Shown here one piece after another: positions 53,387-63,204 of a stretch of 64,000 nt of DNA. The stretch's first letter is position 1, and each line of letters begins with the position of its first letter. The translations under genes were made by a program, and so were the position numbers. This DNA is from Aurantiochytrium sp. KH105 (Eukaryota; Sar; Bigyra; Thraustochytrida; Thraustochytriidae), in NCBI GenBank assembly GCA_003116975.1, contig BGKB01000182.1, positions 1 to 64,000 on the forward strand, read 5' to 3'. Under the pieces are notes generated by a model that saw nothing but the letters and a program-made list of their open reading frames with translations, searched no databases and was not told the origin of the DNA.

Positions 53387-54154
53387 ATTGAAATAAACCC
53401 CAAGAACTTTAACATTCATGTCAATACGTACTTGACCGACTATCACTTTCTTCCCGCTCAAGTCTAACTCATGGTACGCTAATGTATTATTGACGGATGC
53501 AGCATACTCATTTGGGTCATTCATGCAGGCTCATCCTCCCAGAGACATTCTTTCGAGTCCGGAGCGTCAAACTTCTTGACCGAATTATTATTTGCTCCAA
53601 TAGTTCATGAGTTCAAGATGAGGGTCAAGACCAGCAACGTCATTGTTCGACCTTTTCGCACAAACGTAGGCGCAAAGATCTTTTAGAATTGCAGGAATGT
53701 TTCCATTCAGATTGACCTTCTGGTCAGTGGGACCCGTAAACTGGGGAAAAACAAAACAAAACAAAACAAATACGTCATCAACTCCTTTGCGAAACTTTTG
53801 TGTAAGGTATTGAGAACGAGTGTGTCAAAAAGCGGGACCCATGTGCCGCACGGAATATTGCGTCGCCTGCGCCAATCTTGCGTGATTGAAGAGTATAAAA
53901 GCGTCAAACTTGGGTGTTGGGGTCGATTTTCTGGGGGGGAGTGGAGGGTGCGAGTTCACTGGAGCAAGAGCAACGCCACGACGCATGAAGGTTAAAAGTT
54001 TGAGGACGTTGCAATCAAATAAAGGCACCCGCAAAGCAAATCGTGTCTCTGAGAGCGTCTTGTACAGTGGCTTACGGCACTGACTTTCGTCAACTATTCA
54101 GTCAACATGGGCTTCGTCATATCTTCCCGCACGTCGTCAACTCAAGAACCGAAA
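53387..54154. other. Spacer between giant C remnant and dioxygenase 1
   Basis: It contains AATAAA at 53392-53397, an AAAAC run at about 53746-53769 and a TATAAAA at about 53894. No conserved frame or RNA gene was recognised. Confidence 0.5.
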
Positions 54155-55915
54155 TTACAAACGTTTGAAAACGCCGCTTTTCCCGCATCCGCAGTTGGTG
54201 GTCCAGTTGGAGTCTGGAAAGAGGATGCTGATCTCGTTGGGGTTGTACGATGAATATCTGGGCAAGTTATACTCGCGGAGACTCTTCATATGCTGGTCAA
54301 CAATGCGAAGGACAGTGCCTTTAGCGCTCCCGGAACCCACAGTCCGCTCACACGTGCACGCATCAACAATATTACGCTGCGTAAAGTTGACGATCTTGTC
54401 GCGCCAATTCGTCCAATGTAGCTTTGCGTACATCGGAGGCACTTGCTTTGACTTGAGTGGGATGACGGCCTGATTCTCGAGGAGCTCCCGCAAGTTTGGT
54501 GTCAATGGTGTAGTCGCCTGCGTGAGTCTCCATCCAATAAAAAGTCGTAGCAAACCGACCTTGCTTTTGCGGGCGACAATTTCGTGGAGTATGTGCTCAT
54601 GAAATATGAGCACATGGCCCGCCCGCACGTCGACTTGATGCTTTTTCGCCGCGTATATTTTCTTCTCTTCCTTGTCTTGCACGGTGCCAAAACCGGAGTG
54701 GCCTCTCACGCCCGAGTGGGACCCCGGAACGCACGAAAAGAATTGCGATTCGCTGTTGAAATTCCACCATCCTCCAAAGATGCAATCATCGTCCCGTGCA
54801 TCTGGGGCTTCGTCGCGATGCCATGCCTCTGCGGAGGGCGTAGCGCCTTTGGGCCGCAGCATCATACGATCCACGAGCTGTTCAAGTTTCCATTGTTGTC
54901 CAGGGTTGCCGGTGAGATGCTTTCGTGCGTAGCTGGAGAAGAGCGGTACCAGTTCTGCCATGGCGTACATGCGAAGTTTACGCACGGTAGAGTTGTGAAA
55001 GGACGCTGGATTTCCAAGTGCCGAAAAGCCTCCAAGCACGTGCGAGTCTGCGTTGGGCTTGAATTCTGGAAAGTTTCGCACGTCTTCAAGAAGCGACTCT
55101 CGTAATTGGTCAAGGCGAGGGGGCGTCATCCAACTAAATCGCACGCAAACCCATCCGTTCTTGGCAAGCTCGTCTGCAGCCTGATCTGGCTCATACGCGA
55201 GGGGGTGGCAGGTCTCGTGCTCTCGTCCCTGGCGATGCAGGTTGATCTCGGGAGCCTCGAGCGCGTCAGACGGAGACGTGCTTGTGCCATCGGCAAGAGC
55301 GAACTCTTCTTCCTGTGTTGCGGGAAGCGAGGACGGCCAGTCTGCCATGGTTGAATTTGCGACCGTCGGCAAGGAAGCGACCTCGTCTTCGTGCTCTTTT
55401 TCTCTTCGAGCACGAGCCTTCTTCTTGCGTCGCTCTTCCCTCTCACGCCACTTTTGGCTTTTCTCGCTTTCTTCGTCCTTTTCTTCTTCTTCTTCGGCTT
55501 GAGCTGATGATGTTTGCCTCGCACTCTCCGTGCCTTCGACTCTGCGTGATTTTTTACCTTGTTTCTTGCGCTTCTCCTGTAGGTTACGATTCTGTTGCAT
55601 GGTACCGCTCGTGGTGACGCTGGCATCGGAGGCCCTGGATAATGGCGCGCTCTCGCCGGCACTCTCCCCGACACTCATATGTGCACTCTCGCGAGCAGCA
55701 CGAGAGCGCGGCGAGAGCGACGCCCCGTGCGCTCGTTCTTGCTGGCCTGACCAGCCGGCGAGCGACGCTTGGTTTTCCATATGAAGTTTGCCCTGGGAGC
55801 TGGGCTTTCTGTTCGCGCCGCGCGACTCCGAGCCGCCGCCGTCGCGCGGGTGATCCGCGCGGTCAAGGTCTTCAAAGTCGCTCGGAGGGAACGTTTCCGT
55901 TTCTTGCGTGTCCAT
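54155..55915 (-). CDS. PhyH-like Fe(II)/2-oxoglutarate dioxygenase, intact triad
   Basis: 586 residues. The N-terminal 215 are disordered (Arg/Ser/Lys/Glu-rich, coiled at about 130-175). The double-stranded beta-helix domain then has AWHRDE (His366, Asp368) and a distal FHEHILHEI (His444), followed by RLFIGWRL (Arg457/463) for 2-oxoglutarate binding. This is the HxD...H pattern of Fe(II)-dependent oxygenases. The phrases FGGWWNF and FSCVPGSH recall a PhyH-like family that I associate with large DNA viruses of protists and their hosts; this is from memory. The substrate is unknown. A paralogue lies immediately upstream in the same orientation. It sits beside the giant glycosyltransferase cluster, which may or may not be meaningful. 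Confidence 0.75.
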   Translation of the reverse strand: MDTQETETFPPSDFEDLDRADHPRDGGGSESRGANRKPSSQGKLHMENQASLAGWSGQQERAHGASLSPRSRAARESAHMSVGESAGESAPLSRASDASVTTSGTMQQNRNLQEKRKKQGKKSRRVEGTESARQTSSAQAEEEEEKDEESEKSQKWREREERRKKKARARREKEHEDEVASLPTVANSTMADWPSSLPATQEEEFALADGTSTSPSDALEAPEINLHRQGREHETCHPLAYEPDQAADELAKNGWVCVRFSWMTPPRLDQLRESLLEDVRNFPEFKPNADSHVLGGFSALGNPASFHNSTVRKLRMYAMAELVPLFSSYARKHLTGNPGQQWKLEQLVDRMMLRPKGATPSAEAWHRDEAPDARDDDCIFGGWWNFNSESQFFSCVPGSHSGVRGHSGFGTVQDKEEKKIYAAKKHQVDVRAGHVLIFHEHILHEIVARKSKVGLLRLFIGWRLTQATTPLTPNLRELLENQAVIPLKSKQVPPMYAKLHWTNWRDKIVNFTQRNIVDACTCERTVGSGSAKGTVLRIVDQHMKSLREYNLPRYSSYNPNEISILFPDSNWTTNCGCGKSGVFKRL

Positions 55916-56485
55916 GACGATGCCAAGACCTACTGCGCTCAGTGCGTAGTGTACTTAGAGGCGACCGCGCGTCTCGCCACGCGAACCCGAGAGCTGGCTG
56001 AGGAACCCGAGGATGTTGCGTGAATGCGTGGCACCCATTCCCCACGCGAGGATCGATCGACGCTGCCCAACTTTCTTCGCCAGGGCGCGCAACGCCTTTT
56101 CGATTCGGGTCAAGCGTGACTGACTGCGAGTTGACATTTTCCACTCACGTAGACATCAATAAAACGACATCATAATGAAGCTCTTGGGCTGAGTCGGCGA
56201 TTGGCAGAAGATTTCCAAGCGTCGGAAGTGACTTCAAACAGACATATCCCGATCCCGACGTGGGCATCCTCGCAAGCAAGACGTGCCTCAGAGCGTGGTC
56301 GCGGCATAGAGGTTTTGTATCGAGGCAATGAGAGCGAAGATAGCCAATTGCTCTCTTTTCGCGTGCTGCAGCATGTGTTCGAAAGCAAATTAAACCCATC
56401 TTCTTTGCTAGTTTAGCCAGTTTCTTTTTGCAGAAATAGTAATCGATAAGAGCTCGGACTGTGAAGAAACCTTTCCGAGGGCAGT
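55916..56485. other. Spacer between the two dioxygenase genes
   Basis: It contains the dioxygenase 1 5' flank and the dioxygenase 2 3' flank. Frames are short and show no domain. Confidence 0.5.
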
Positions 56486-57973
56486 CTACGCCAAGTGCAC
56501 CGTTTTCTGAGCATTTGGTCCGCGACATCCACAATCAAGAGTCCAACTTGAGTTTGGAAGCAGAATGCTGACTTCGCGTGGAGAGTATTCGGGGTACATG
56601 TCCAAGCCGTATTCCTGGAGACTTGACATGGGGTTCGCAACAACGCGAAGAATGGAGGGATCTGATCCAGTCGCCTCACGATCTACCTGGCAGCGATCGG
56701 CAATGTTATTCTGAGTAAATTCGACGACCTGCTTCGAATGAAAGGACCAATGCTGATTTTCGTACATGAGCGGTGCCTTTCCGGATTTAAGGTTGATCAC
56801 GGCCTGACTCTGCAGACTCTCTCGCAAACCCTGTGTCAAAGGTCCATTTTCTGACCTTGTCAGCCTCCAGCCCATGAAGAGTCGCACGCCCGGGGCTTCC
56901 GTTTTCTGCTCAATGTGGTCGTGGAAAAGCAAAATTTGACCCGGTGGGACATCAACCGTTCTGCTCGGCCTGTTCGAACGTGCAGGTTGCCGATTCGTGG
57001 AGTTATGTCCGCTCTCGTGAAGGTGCGAGTTCTCTTTGAAGGAAAATTTTTGATTCTCCCCGCTGAGGTTCCACCAGCTTCCAAAGATTAGATCCCCATG
57101 ACGAGCGTTTGCGTCGACTTCATCCACGCGAAAATTTCTTCGTCTCGATACTTTGTTTTGCGGTGGAATGACGAGACGATCGATGATCTGCTCGAGCTTC
57201 CATGGCCGAGATTCATTCGGAGAAATTTGGTTTCTTGCATAGCTCTTGAAGAGGGGCACAAGTTCAGCCATGGCGCTCATGCGAAGATCGCGGACGGCCT
57301 TATTATGGAATGAAGCTGGGTTGCTGAGCGCGTACATTGAGCCCAAGGCATACTGCGTCGCGCCATCTCGGAACTCGGGAAACCGCCGTGCCACTTCAAG
57401 TACCGCCTCGAGCTTTTGTTCACGTACTGCCTCAGTCATCCATGGGACGGGAACCAGCAAGAACCCTTCGAATTCTAGCTGGCGTGCGGCGTCGTCTGGG
57501 GTGTACCCAAGTCGGTGGCAATCGCGATGTCCTTCTTCATCAGAACCATCTGAATCTCCTCCGTCTCCTCCAAAACCGCCCGGTTCTCCTTCTCCTCCTC
57601 CTCCTCCTCCTTCTCCGGATTCAGAAAATTCAGAAGACGAGGAGGACGATGACGAGGACGAGGATCCTTCTGTTCTTACGACAGCCGTCGCGCTATCTTG
57701 TGCTGCGTTGAGAGCTTGCCGGAATTCGCCAACGGTGCTCTGCGAGCCGAAGCCAGACATTTCTTGCGAAAGGGACGTGGAGGTCTGCGTCGAAGGTGCA
57801 AACGTCGATGCCGACGCAACTTCGTCGGCATCAGTTCGCGAGCGCTTCTCCCTCTTCACATCGCAATCGGTCACACTGGCTGCTGTCGAGCCGCGCTCAG
57901 GTTCCAGGTCCTCGTCGAGCTCTGCGACGTCGCTCTCGCGTTTCAACATTCTGCCACGGTCTGTTCCCTCCAT
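56486..57973 (-). CDS. PhyH-like dioxygenase paralogue without iron ligands
   Basis: 495 residues, paralogous to dioxygenase 1 across the whole catalytic domain (for example FPEFRDGAT, NPASFHN, MAELVPLF.SYAR, QAVINLKSGKAPLMY). At the position of WHRDE it reads FRVDE: Arg282 replaces the first iron-binding His, while Asp284 is kept. At the position of LHEI it reads EQKT, with Gln356 in place of the distal His. RLFMGWRL is retained. With only one of three metal ligands left it is unlikely to bind iron in the usual way and may be a pseudoenzyme or partner of dioxygenase 1. The N-terminus is Ser/Gly-rich and acidic (about 100-150). It is divergent from the bHLH-type gene. Confidence 0.72.
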   Translation of the reverse strand: MEGTDRGRMLKRESDVAELDEDLEPERGSTAASVTDCDVKREKRSRTDADEVASASTFAPSTQTSTSLSQEMSGFGSQSTVGEFRQALNAAQDSATAVVRTEGSSSSSSSSSSSEFSESGEGGGGGGEGEPGGFGGDGGDSDGSDEEGHRDCHRLGYTPDDAARQLEFEGFLLVPVPWMTEAVREQKLEAVLEVARRFPEFRDGATQYALGSMYALSNPASFHNKAVRDLRMSAMAELVPLFKSYARNQISPNESRPWKLEQIIDRLVIPPQNKVSRRRNFRVDEVDANARHGDLIFGSWWNLSGENQKFSFKENSHLHESGHNSTNRQPARSNRPSRTVDVPPGQILLFHDHIEQKTEAPGVRLFMGWRLTRSENGPLTQGLRESLQSQAVINLKSGKAPLMYENQHWSFHSKQVVEFTQNNIADRCQVDREATGSDPSILRVVANPMSSLQEYGLDMYPEYSPREVSILLPNSSWTLDCGCRGPNAQKTVHLA

Positions 57974-58904
57974 CGCTATCTCCTTCTCCTCCTCCTCTCT
58001 CTCTCGCGCGCGCGCGCACGCAGCAACGAAGCGTGTCCTCGCGCGCCCGGCTCCTCGCGCCCCTTTCAGCTCCTCGCTCGCGCCGCCCGTTCTGGTTTTG
58101 CACTCGGTGCTCGCGCGCTAGTACTTTCAGACTCCGTCCAAATGGACTTGTGTCACGATTTCTCCCTTCTCCTTCCCCCTTGACCGACGTGACCTTTTGA
58201 CCCAGAAAGCCGCAGAAAGTGGGAGAAAGAGTCTCTTCCGGGGCGGCGCAGGACGGCGCGAGCATGGCGAGCAAGGTCGGCGGGTGGAGGGGGGAAAAGC
58301 AAAAATGGATTCCGACCAAGGACGCGTCGTCTCGTCTCCGTTCAGGGTCGTGCTCCGGTTGACCCTCCACAGAAACGGAGACAGACAGACGCTGAGGACT
58401 CGGAGACAAGCTGGATTGTTTGTGTGTATACTCACCAACTACGCGCAACGAACGATTGGCCATAGTAATCAACTTCTGAAAAGCCAATTCTGGACCTCGT
58501 GAACTTGACAACACAGCTGCCCTGGCTGAGCGGTCATCTTACGTGCTGCTGTCCCATCCTTTCTGCTCGCCCTCGACAAGGTTGTCGGGGCGACCCGCGT
58601 TTGTCGTCAATTCTCGGATACTGAAACAGACTAACCGAGGAAATGATCGTAAACAAGTAAATTACGAAAGAGTGAAAAAGCGGCACGCGCCGCCCAATTG
58701 ATCTCCTAACTGCATCGACGTACACGCGGAGACGCATCGCGAACGCAGAGACCGCGAGCCCTGGGCGCTTCGCGCCGGCAGACCACCTACCTCGCCTCCT
58801 TCCCTCCTCTCGCATCCCTTGGTCCACCTCGCGCTCCCCCCCGCCCCCACAGACTCGCGCGGTGGCGCGCGCACAGATCGACCGCGCAGACGCGAGCGTG
58901 CAAG
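57974..58904. other. Divergent spacer, dioxygenase 2 / bHLH gene
   Basis: This is a 5' region for both genes. It contains CT-rich stretches and a CGCGCGCGCG run near 58006-58018. No gene was recognised. Confidence 0.5.
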
Positions 58905-59966
58905 ATGGCCTTCTTGGGTGACGATGTTTTCGACAAACTCGCGGCCCAGGAGGAGCCGCGCGGCCCCATGGTGCCGTCGAGCGACCTCTTTCCCGCGTTC
59001 GACTCTGGCGTAAACGATTATACTCCCCCCTTTACAACGTCGGCGTCCAAGCCCGACGGCCTCGAGACGGTGCTCGATATTCTTTCCCTGGACACCGCGG
59101 GCGCTGGTGCTGGTCCAGCCAACGTTCATCCCGAACCGACACCTGCGCCGCCGCCCGCGGGGGAGCTCTTTGGCACGTACTACGCATTGCCACGCTCCGC
59201 TCCGTTCGGCAGCGACCTCGGCAGCGGCCAAGCATCCTCTGCGGCTCCAGCCCCATTTCGTCCTCCTCTTCCGCCCACTTCCTTCGACCATCACGGCAAC
59301 AACACCACCCCTGCCGTCTCCATGCCAATGTCAGTGCCGCAGCCTCCTACAAAGCATGCTGTTCAGCTGGCGTCGTCGTCGCAGGCCAGCGACATGCCCA
59401 AGAATGATGCTCCGCCGGTTCCGCTCGGAGATGAGGCCATTCTGCAGCAGCGCGTTCCCAAGAAACCGCGGTCACGCCGCACCAAGCTCACGCCTGAGGA
59501 ACGCGAGGCGCGCCGCAAACAACGTTTGATTCTCCGGCGTCAACGCAAGTCTGTTCGCGAAAAGGCGCGTCGCAGCAAAGAAAACGATTACTATGAGGAA
59601 CTCGCCGACCTCGTTGGCCTCCCCAAGGAGAACCGCGATAAGGCCACCATTCTCATGGCTGTCATCAAGGCCATCGAGGAAGAAGGCGGCGAGGCCTCCG
59701 CAGAGATGCTCGAATCTGCCGCACAGGCGCGCGCCGAGCGGTCTGCGGCGAGCAAGCCGCAAACACAGAGCGAATTTCCCTCGCACATTCCGGACGTCAT
59801 GTCGCCCATGGACTGGGACCACCCTACGGCCATCAAGGACGAAATGATGGCCTTTGACGAGGTCGAGGAGCTGGCGCAAATCAACGACGACGCCTTGCCT
59901 CCGCCCTTGCTCGCGCCGCCCATGCCTACAACCGCCGACGATCTTCCGCCGCCTGTCTCCTTTTAA
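58905..59966 (+). CDS. bHLH-type transcription factor
   Basis: 353 residues. A Pro/Ser/Ala-rich N-terminal half (likely activation or disordered region) precedes a basic segment at about 203-224 (RRKQRLILRRQRKSVREKAR). This is followed by RRSKENDYYEELADLVGLP, a short loop, and DKATILMAVIKAIEEE at 245-260, the usual form of helix 2 in basic helix-loop-helix proteins. The tail is acidic and Pro-rich. The basic stretch is longer than in typical bHLH domains and could suggest bZIP, but no leucine heptad follows. The start context is GCAAGATGGCC, like that of the myosin gene. Confidence 0.7.
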   Translation: MAFLGDDVFDKLAAQEEPRGPMVPSSDLFPAFDSGVNDYTPPFTTSASKPDGLETVLDILSLDTAGAGAGPANVHPEPTPAPPPAGELFGTYYALPRSAPFGSDLGSGQASSAAPAPFRPPLPPTSFDHHGNNTTPAVSMPMSVPQPPTKHAVQLASSSQASDMPKNDAPPVPLGDEAILQQRVPKKPRSRRTKLTPEEREARRKQRLILRRQRKSVREKARRSKENDYYEELADLVGLPKENRDKATILMAVIKAIEEEGGEASAEMLESAAQARAERSAASKPQTQSEFPSHIPDVMSPMDWDHPTAIKDEMMAFDEVEELAQINDDALPPPLLAPPMPTTADDLPPPVSF

Positions 59967-60365
59967 GCGTTGGGGGCGATCTTTATCTGCGGCGTTTGTA
60001 TTTGTCTATGTGTTGTTTGCTGAGTTTGCTGTACGCTTGCGTGCTCGACCTGCCACTGCCCCGCTTCCTCATGTTCATCTTAGCCTTTAACCGGGTAATC
60101 AATCTATCAAAGACTTTACTCTTTCATTGTGTTATTCCTTATGGCTTTGCGTTGCTTTGCTTTGCAAAGCTCACAAGAAAGACTCTTGTGACGTGTAGTT
60201 GCGAGCAAGACGGAGGTATTGAATTGCAATGATCATTCGTAATCAATGGCAAAGGAGAGAATCATGAATAGGTTGAGCTTATTATTTTTCTGTTCGATCT
60301 TCAACGAGGCGAGAGAGGCTTCTTTTCTTCTTTTCTCTCTGCCCCTTGTCTCTTGATTCTTTTGT
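59967..60365. other. Convergent 3' spacer
   Basis: The 3' flanks of the bHLH-type gene and the downstream minus-strand gene. It is T-rich in places, with no gene seen. Confidence 0.5.
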
Positions 60366-62042
60366 TCAAATGATAAAGTCTGCAAGGTCATTGCCCTCAT
60401 GCGACCCGCGCTCTGACGTACTCCAAACTTGGTCCAGACGCAGTGGTTCAAAGTTATCCATGCCAGACTCGGGCAGCGCCGTAAGACTCCGATGGCTCGA
60501 AAAAGAAGTACGCCGCCACGAGCTCAAGTCAAAGTAGCTCGCGAGAGAGTCCGCTCGCTTGAGTTCTTCGGTCTTCTTGCCGCATTGGCCAGCGATCTCG
60601 GCCTTCTTTGTCGTTCTCACCGCTTCATCAGATATAGACATGTTCTTGCTCCAAGCTGCAGCATTTAGTTCCAAGGGCGGAGAGCGACCCTCGCTTGCAA
60701 GCGAATTGAGACGTTTCAAAAAGGTACTGCTGCGACCTTCATCTTTACCAAGGCTCGCGTCTTCTTGCCAGTGCTTGTCTGCAAGGGCACTTACGTGGAA
60801 AAAGTCGGCGTCTGCATCGTCGCTTGTGATCTCGTTTTCTGGCACGCACGAAGCCTGCGAATCCGTGTCGTAGTCTTTGTCGTTCTCTGTGCAGGGAGCA
60901 TCCATCAGCACAAAGGCGTCTCCTGGGATAGCGTCGTGCATGTCGAGAGTGTCGTCGAAGCCAAAGAGCTGCGACGGCGGCTGCGTCGGATTCGAGACAA
61001 AGAGCTGCTTGGCAGAGACAAATGTCGAGCATGATGAGGATGGAGCGGTAGTGCCTCGCACTCTCGCGGCCGCTGCCAATGAGGATGACGAGGACGGAGA
61101 CGCGGGGGGCGGAGAGGGCGTCACGCAGTGATTGCGAATAATATATTTGGAACGCGGCGAGTCCGTCGGTGCATAACGAACCGCTTCCTTCTCGCTCGAA
61201 GCTTCGCGTTTCAAGTCGGTCAGCTTCGTCATTGGTCCTTTGGATGCTTTGCGTTGCTTGCGAGAAACGCAAGGCGAGAGCGGCGCGCTTCGCTTGCGAG
61301 CGTTGTGAGCACTCAGCCTGGCGCACGTTTGATTCGCTTGCTTAACTGGTGCCAGCGGCGTGCTCTCCACCTTAACCATCGTCTTAGCCCCGGCAAGCTT
61401 GAACCAACGAGGTTCTTCGAGCGGACCAAGGAACTGCGGTTGCTGGTCCAGCATGGGATACCCATGATCAGGCGCCTCGTTCTCAGAAATGCCACAGACT
61501 TTCAGAAATGGAGTCATGTACGCTCCGAGGCAAGCCGATGACAAGAGTTTGGGCGTGAACACCTGCAAAAAGCCGTCTATGACACGATGAACCTCTCTGC
61601 GTCGTACGCGCTCGATATCGCGGTGCACCTTGCGCAAAAGCCTGCGTTTTGTCAGAACGAGGAAATAGGCAGACGTGGTTCCCGCCACGTGCGAGCATCG
61701 CGAGCGAATAACAAGCTTGAACCTGGCCTGCTTCAGGTGCTTGGAGCAAATGCCTTGCACGCGAAAAAATACTTGTCCACTCATTTTATCCTTGGACAGC
61801 TCCATCGTCGACTTTTCGGGGCGCAGGTCCAGGAACTTATCGAATGTTTCGCGCGAACCTTCGGCGCACAGACCAAACTTCAGTCTGACCTTCCCCAGCG
61901 ACTCGAGCGCGTCCAGGCTCCGGCACCGAAGCACAAACGCCACTCGGAGCAGGTACGTTGCGATGGGGCCTTCCGCATTGCAAAAGACCGCCTCCGGCTG
62001 CGCCACAATCTCCACTCGCGCCATGCTCCGCGCCGTCGTCAT
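60366..62042 (-). CDS. Unrecognised protein, N-terminal beta-rich domain and Ser-rich tail
   Basis: 558 residues from the ATG at 62042 (a second Met follows at 62024). The frame is open to 62645 but that part is Arg/Ala/Pro low complexity and probably 5' UTR. Residues about 10-130 look globular with alternating hydrophobic strands (VRLKFGLCAEG, GQVFFRVQGIC, ARFKLVIRSR, TSAYFLVLTKRR). This recalls beta-sandwich DNA-binding domains, but I cannot name a family. The rest is Ser/Pro/Lys-rich with many acidic patches and short basic clusters (RKRSAPLSPCVSRKQRKAS), consistent with a regulated nuclear protein. No catalytic motif was seen. Confidence 0.6.
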   Translation of the reverse strand: MTTARSMARVEIVAQPEAVFCNAEGPIATYLLRVAFVLRCRSLDALESLGKVRLKFGLCAEGSRETFDKFLDLRPEKSTMELSKDKMSGQVFFRVQGICSKHLKQARFKLVIRSRCSHVAGTTSAYFLVLTKRRLLRKVHRDIERVRRREVHRVIDGFLQVFTPKLLSSACLGAYMTPFLKVCGISENEAPDHGYPMLDQQPQFLGPLEEPRWFKLAGAKTMVKVESTPLAPVKQANQTCARLSAHNARKRSAPLSPCVSRKQRKASKGPMTKLTDLKREASSEKEAVRYAPTDSPRSKYIIRNHCVTPSPPPASPSSSSSLAAAARVRGTTAPSSSCSTFVSAKQLFVSNPTQPPSQLFGFDDTLDMHDAIPGDAFVLMDAPCTENDKDYDTDSQASCVPENEITSDDADADFFHVSALADKHWQEDASLGKDEGRSSTFLKRLNSLASEGRSPPLELNAAAWSKNMSISDEAVRTTKKAEIAGQCGKKTEELKRADSLASYFDLSSWRRTSFSSHRSLTALPESGMDNFEPLRLDQVWSTSERGSHEGNDLADFII

Positions 62043-63204
62043 TCTTCTCCGCGGGACCCGAACTTTCTTCAGAAAGTTCGCAAGTCCTTTCACGAGCGCT
62101 CTCAATCTTTTTCTGCGGTTCCCAGTCTCGCTTCGGCCCCGGTCTCTCCTCCTCGCGCCGTGGCCGGCGGGCGGGCGGGCTGGCGGGCGGGCGGGCTGGC
62201 GGGCGGGCGAGCTAGCGTCTCGACGCGCGAGCGAGCGTCTGCGAGCCTGCGAGCTAGCGCGCCGCCGCTGCGTGTCTCTCCGCAAAGCCGCGCGCGGCTG
62301 GCTGGAATGTCGTACCGTCGCCTTCCTCCGCTCCCGCGATTCTGGTTTGCTCTCGCGGCGAGAGCGGCGAGCGAGAGCGCACTCGCGGCTCGTTTCCCTG
62401 CATTCCCCGTTCAAACGTTTAAAATTCAAAAGTTTCCCCCGGTTTCCCCGGCGCGTTCTCGTCAGAGCACCTACGTAACAAAGCGAACGCGGGGAAACGG
62501 AAAAACTGCCGCCGCGGGTTCCGGTTCCGGACACTTTCGGCACGCGCGGCTGGACAGGAAGGAGGGAGCGCGTTCTCTCCGGCACGGCGGTGGCGACTCG
62601 TAGCACCCGGAGAACAACGGCGCGAGCCAGTCCCCCGGGTGCCACAGTGTGTGGTGTCCGATCGATTTACCGCAGAGGTGCTGCACAATGCGACCGCAAA
62701 GGTGCTGCAAGAAAACAGCAACCAGAAAGCAGCCACCAAGGTGTCCGTCCCTACAGATGGCCGTTGCTGCAAGTAAAATCAATAACAAGGCTTCTCTACA
62801 CGTGGTCGGTGCTGCAAGTAAATGCAACCACCTAGTATTGTCTGCAGATGGCTGGGTTCTGAAGGTGAATGCGGCCACACTAACAGTGAGGCTTTTCTGC
62901 AAATCATCTCTCAGCTCAGTCCATATCATGGGTAACTTGCGCGCAATGGCAACCACGAAACGAAGCTGTACAGGTTTGCACCAAAGCAATCGAGGTTTTT
63001 TAAAAAGATAATGATCTTGATGATGATACTTATTGGGCGACAACCACAAGAAAGATTACACATTCATGCCATGACGTTGACGATGATGACGCATGCTGAC
63101 TGATAATGCTGACGAAGGGCGGCATGGTGATCATGCGATACGACACATGCCTTCACAATGCTCGGTGCTTTGTTTCTGCTCTTCTTTTTCTTTTACTTTT
63201 TCTC
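62043..63204. other. Spacer with G-rich repeats and decayed short repeats
   Basis: It holds the 5' flank of the 558-residue gene and the 3' flank of the terminal kinase gene. A GGGC run lies at 62164-62209. At about 62660-62880 there are imperfect repeats of GGTGCTGCAAGTAAA and CAGATGGC elements. These read as broken short frames; no function was assigned. Confidence 0.45.
62164..62209 (+). repeat. GGGC/TGGC run with G-quadruplex potential
   Basis: Repeated GGCGGGCGGGCGGGCT units give more than eight G3 runs with one- to four-base loops. The run is about 120 bp upstream of the start of the minus-strand 558-residue gene and lies on the strand opposite its transcript. Confidence 0.75.

Noticed and set aside
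53886-54083. Small gene after TATAAAA at 53894
   Set aside because: The 65-codon frame has no domain or conservation cue. A single TATA-like string in AT-richer DNA is weak evidence.
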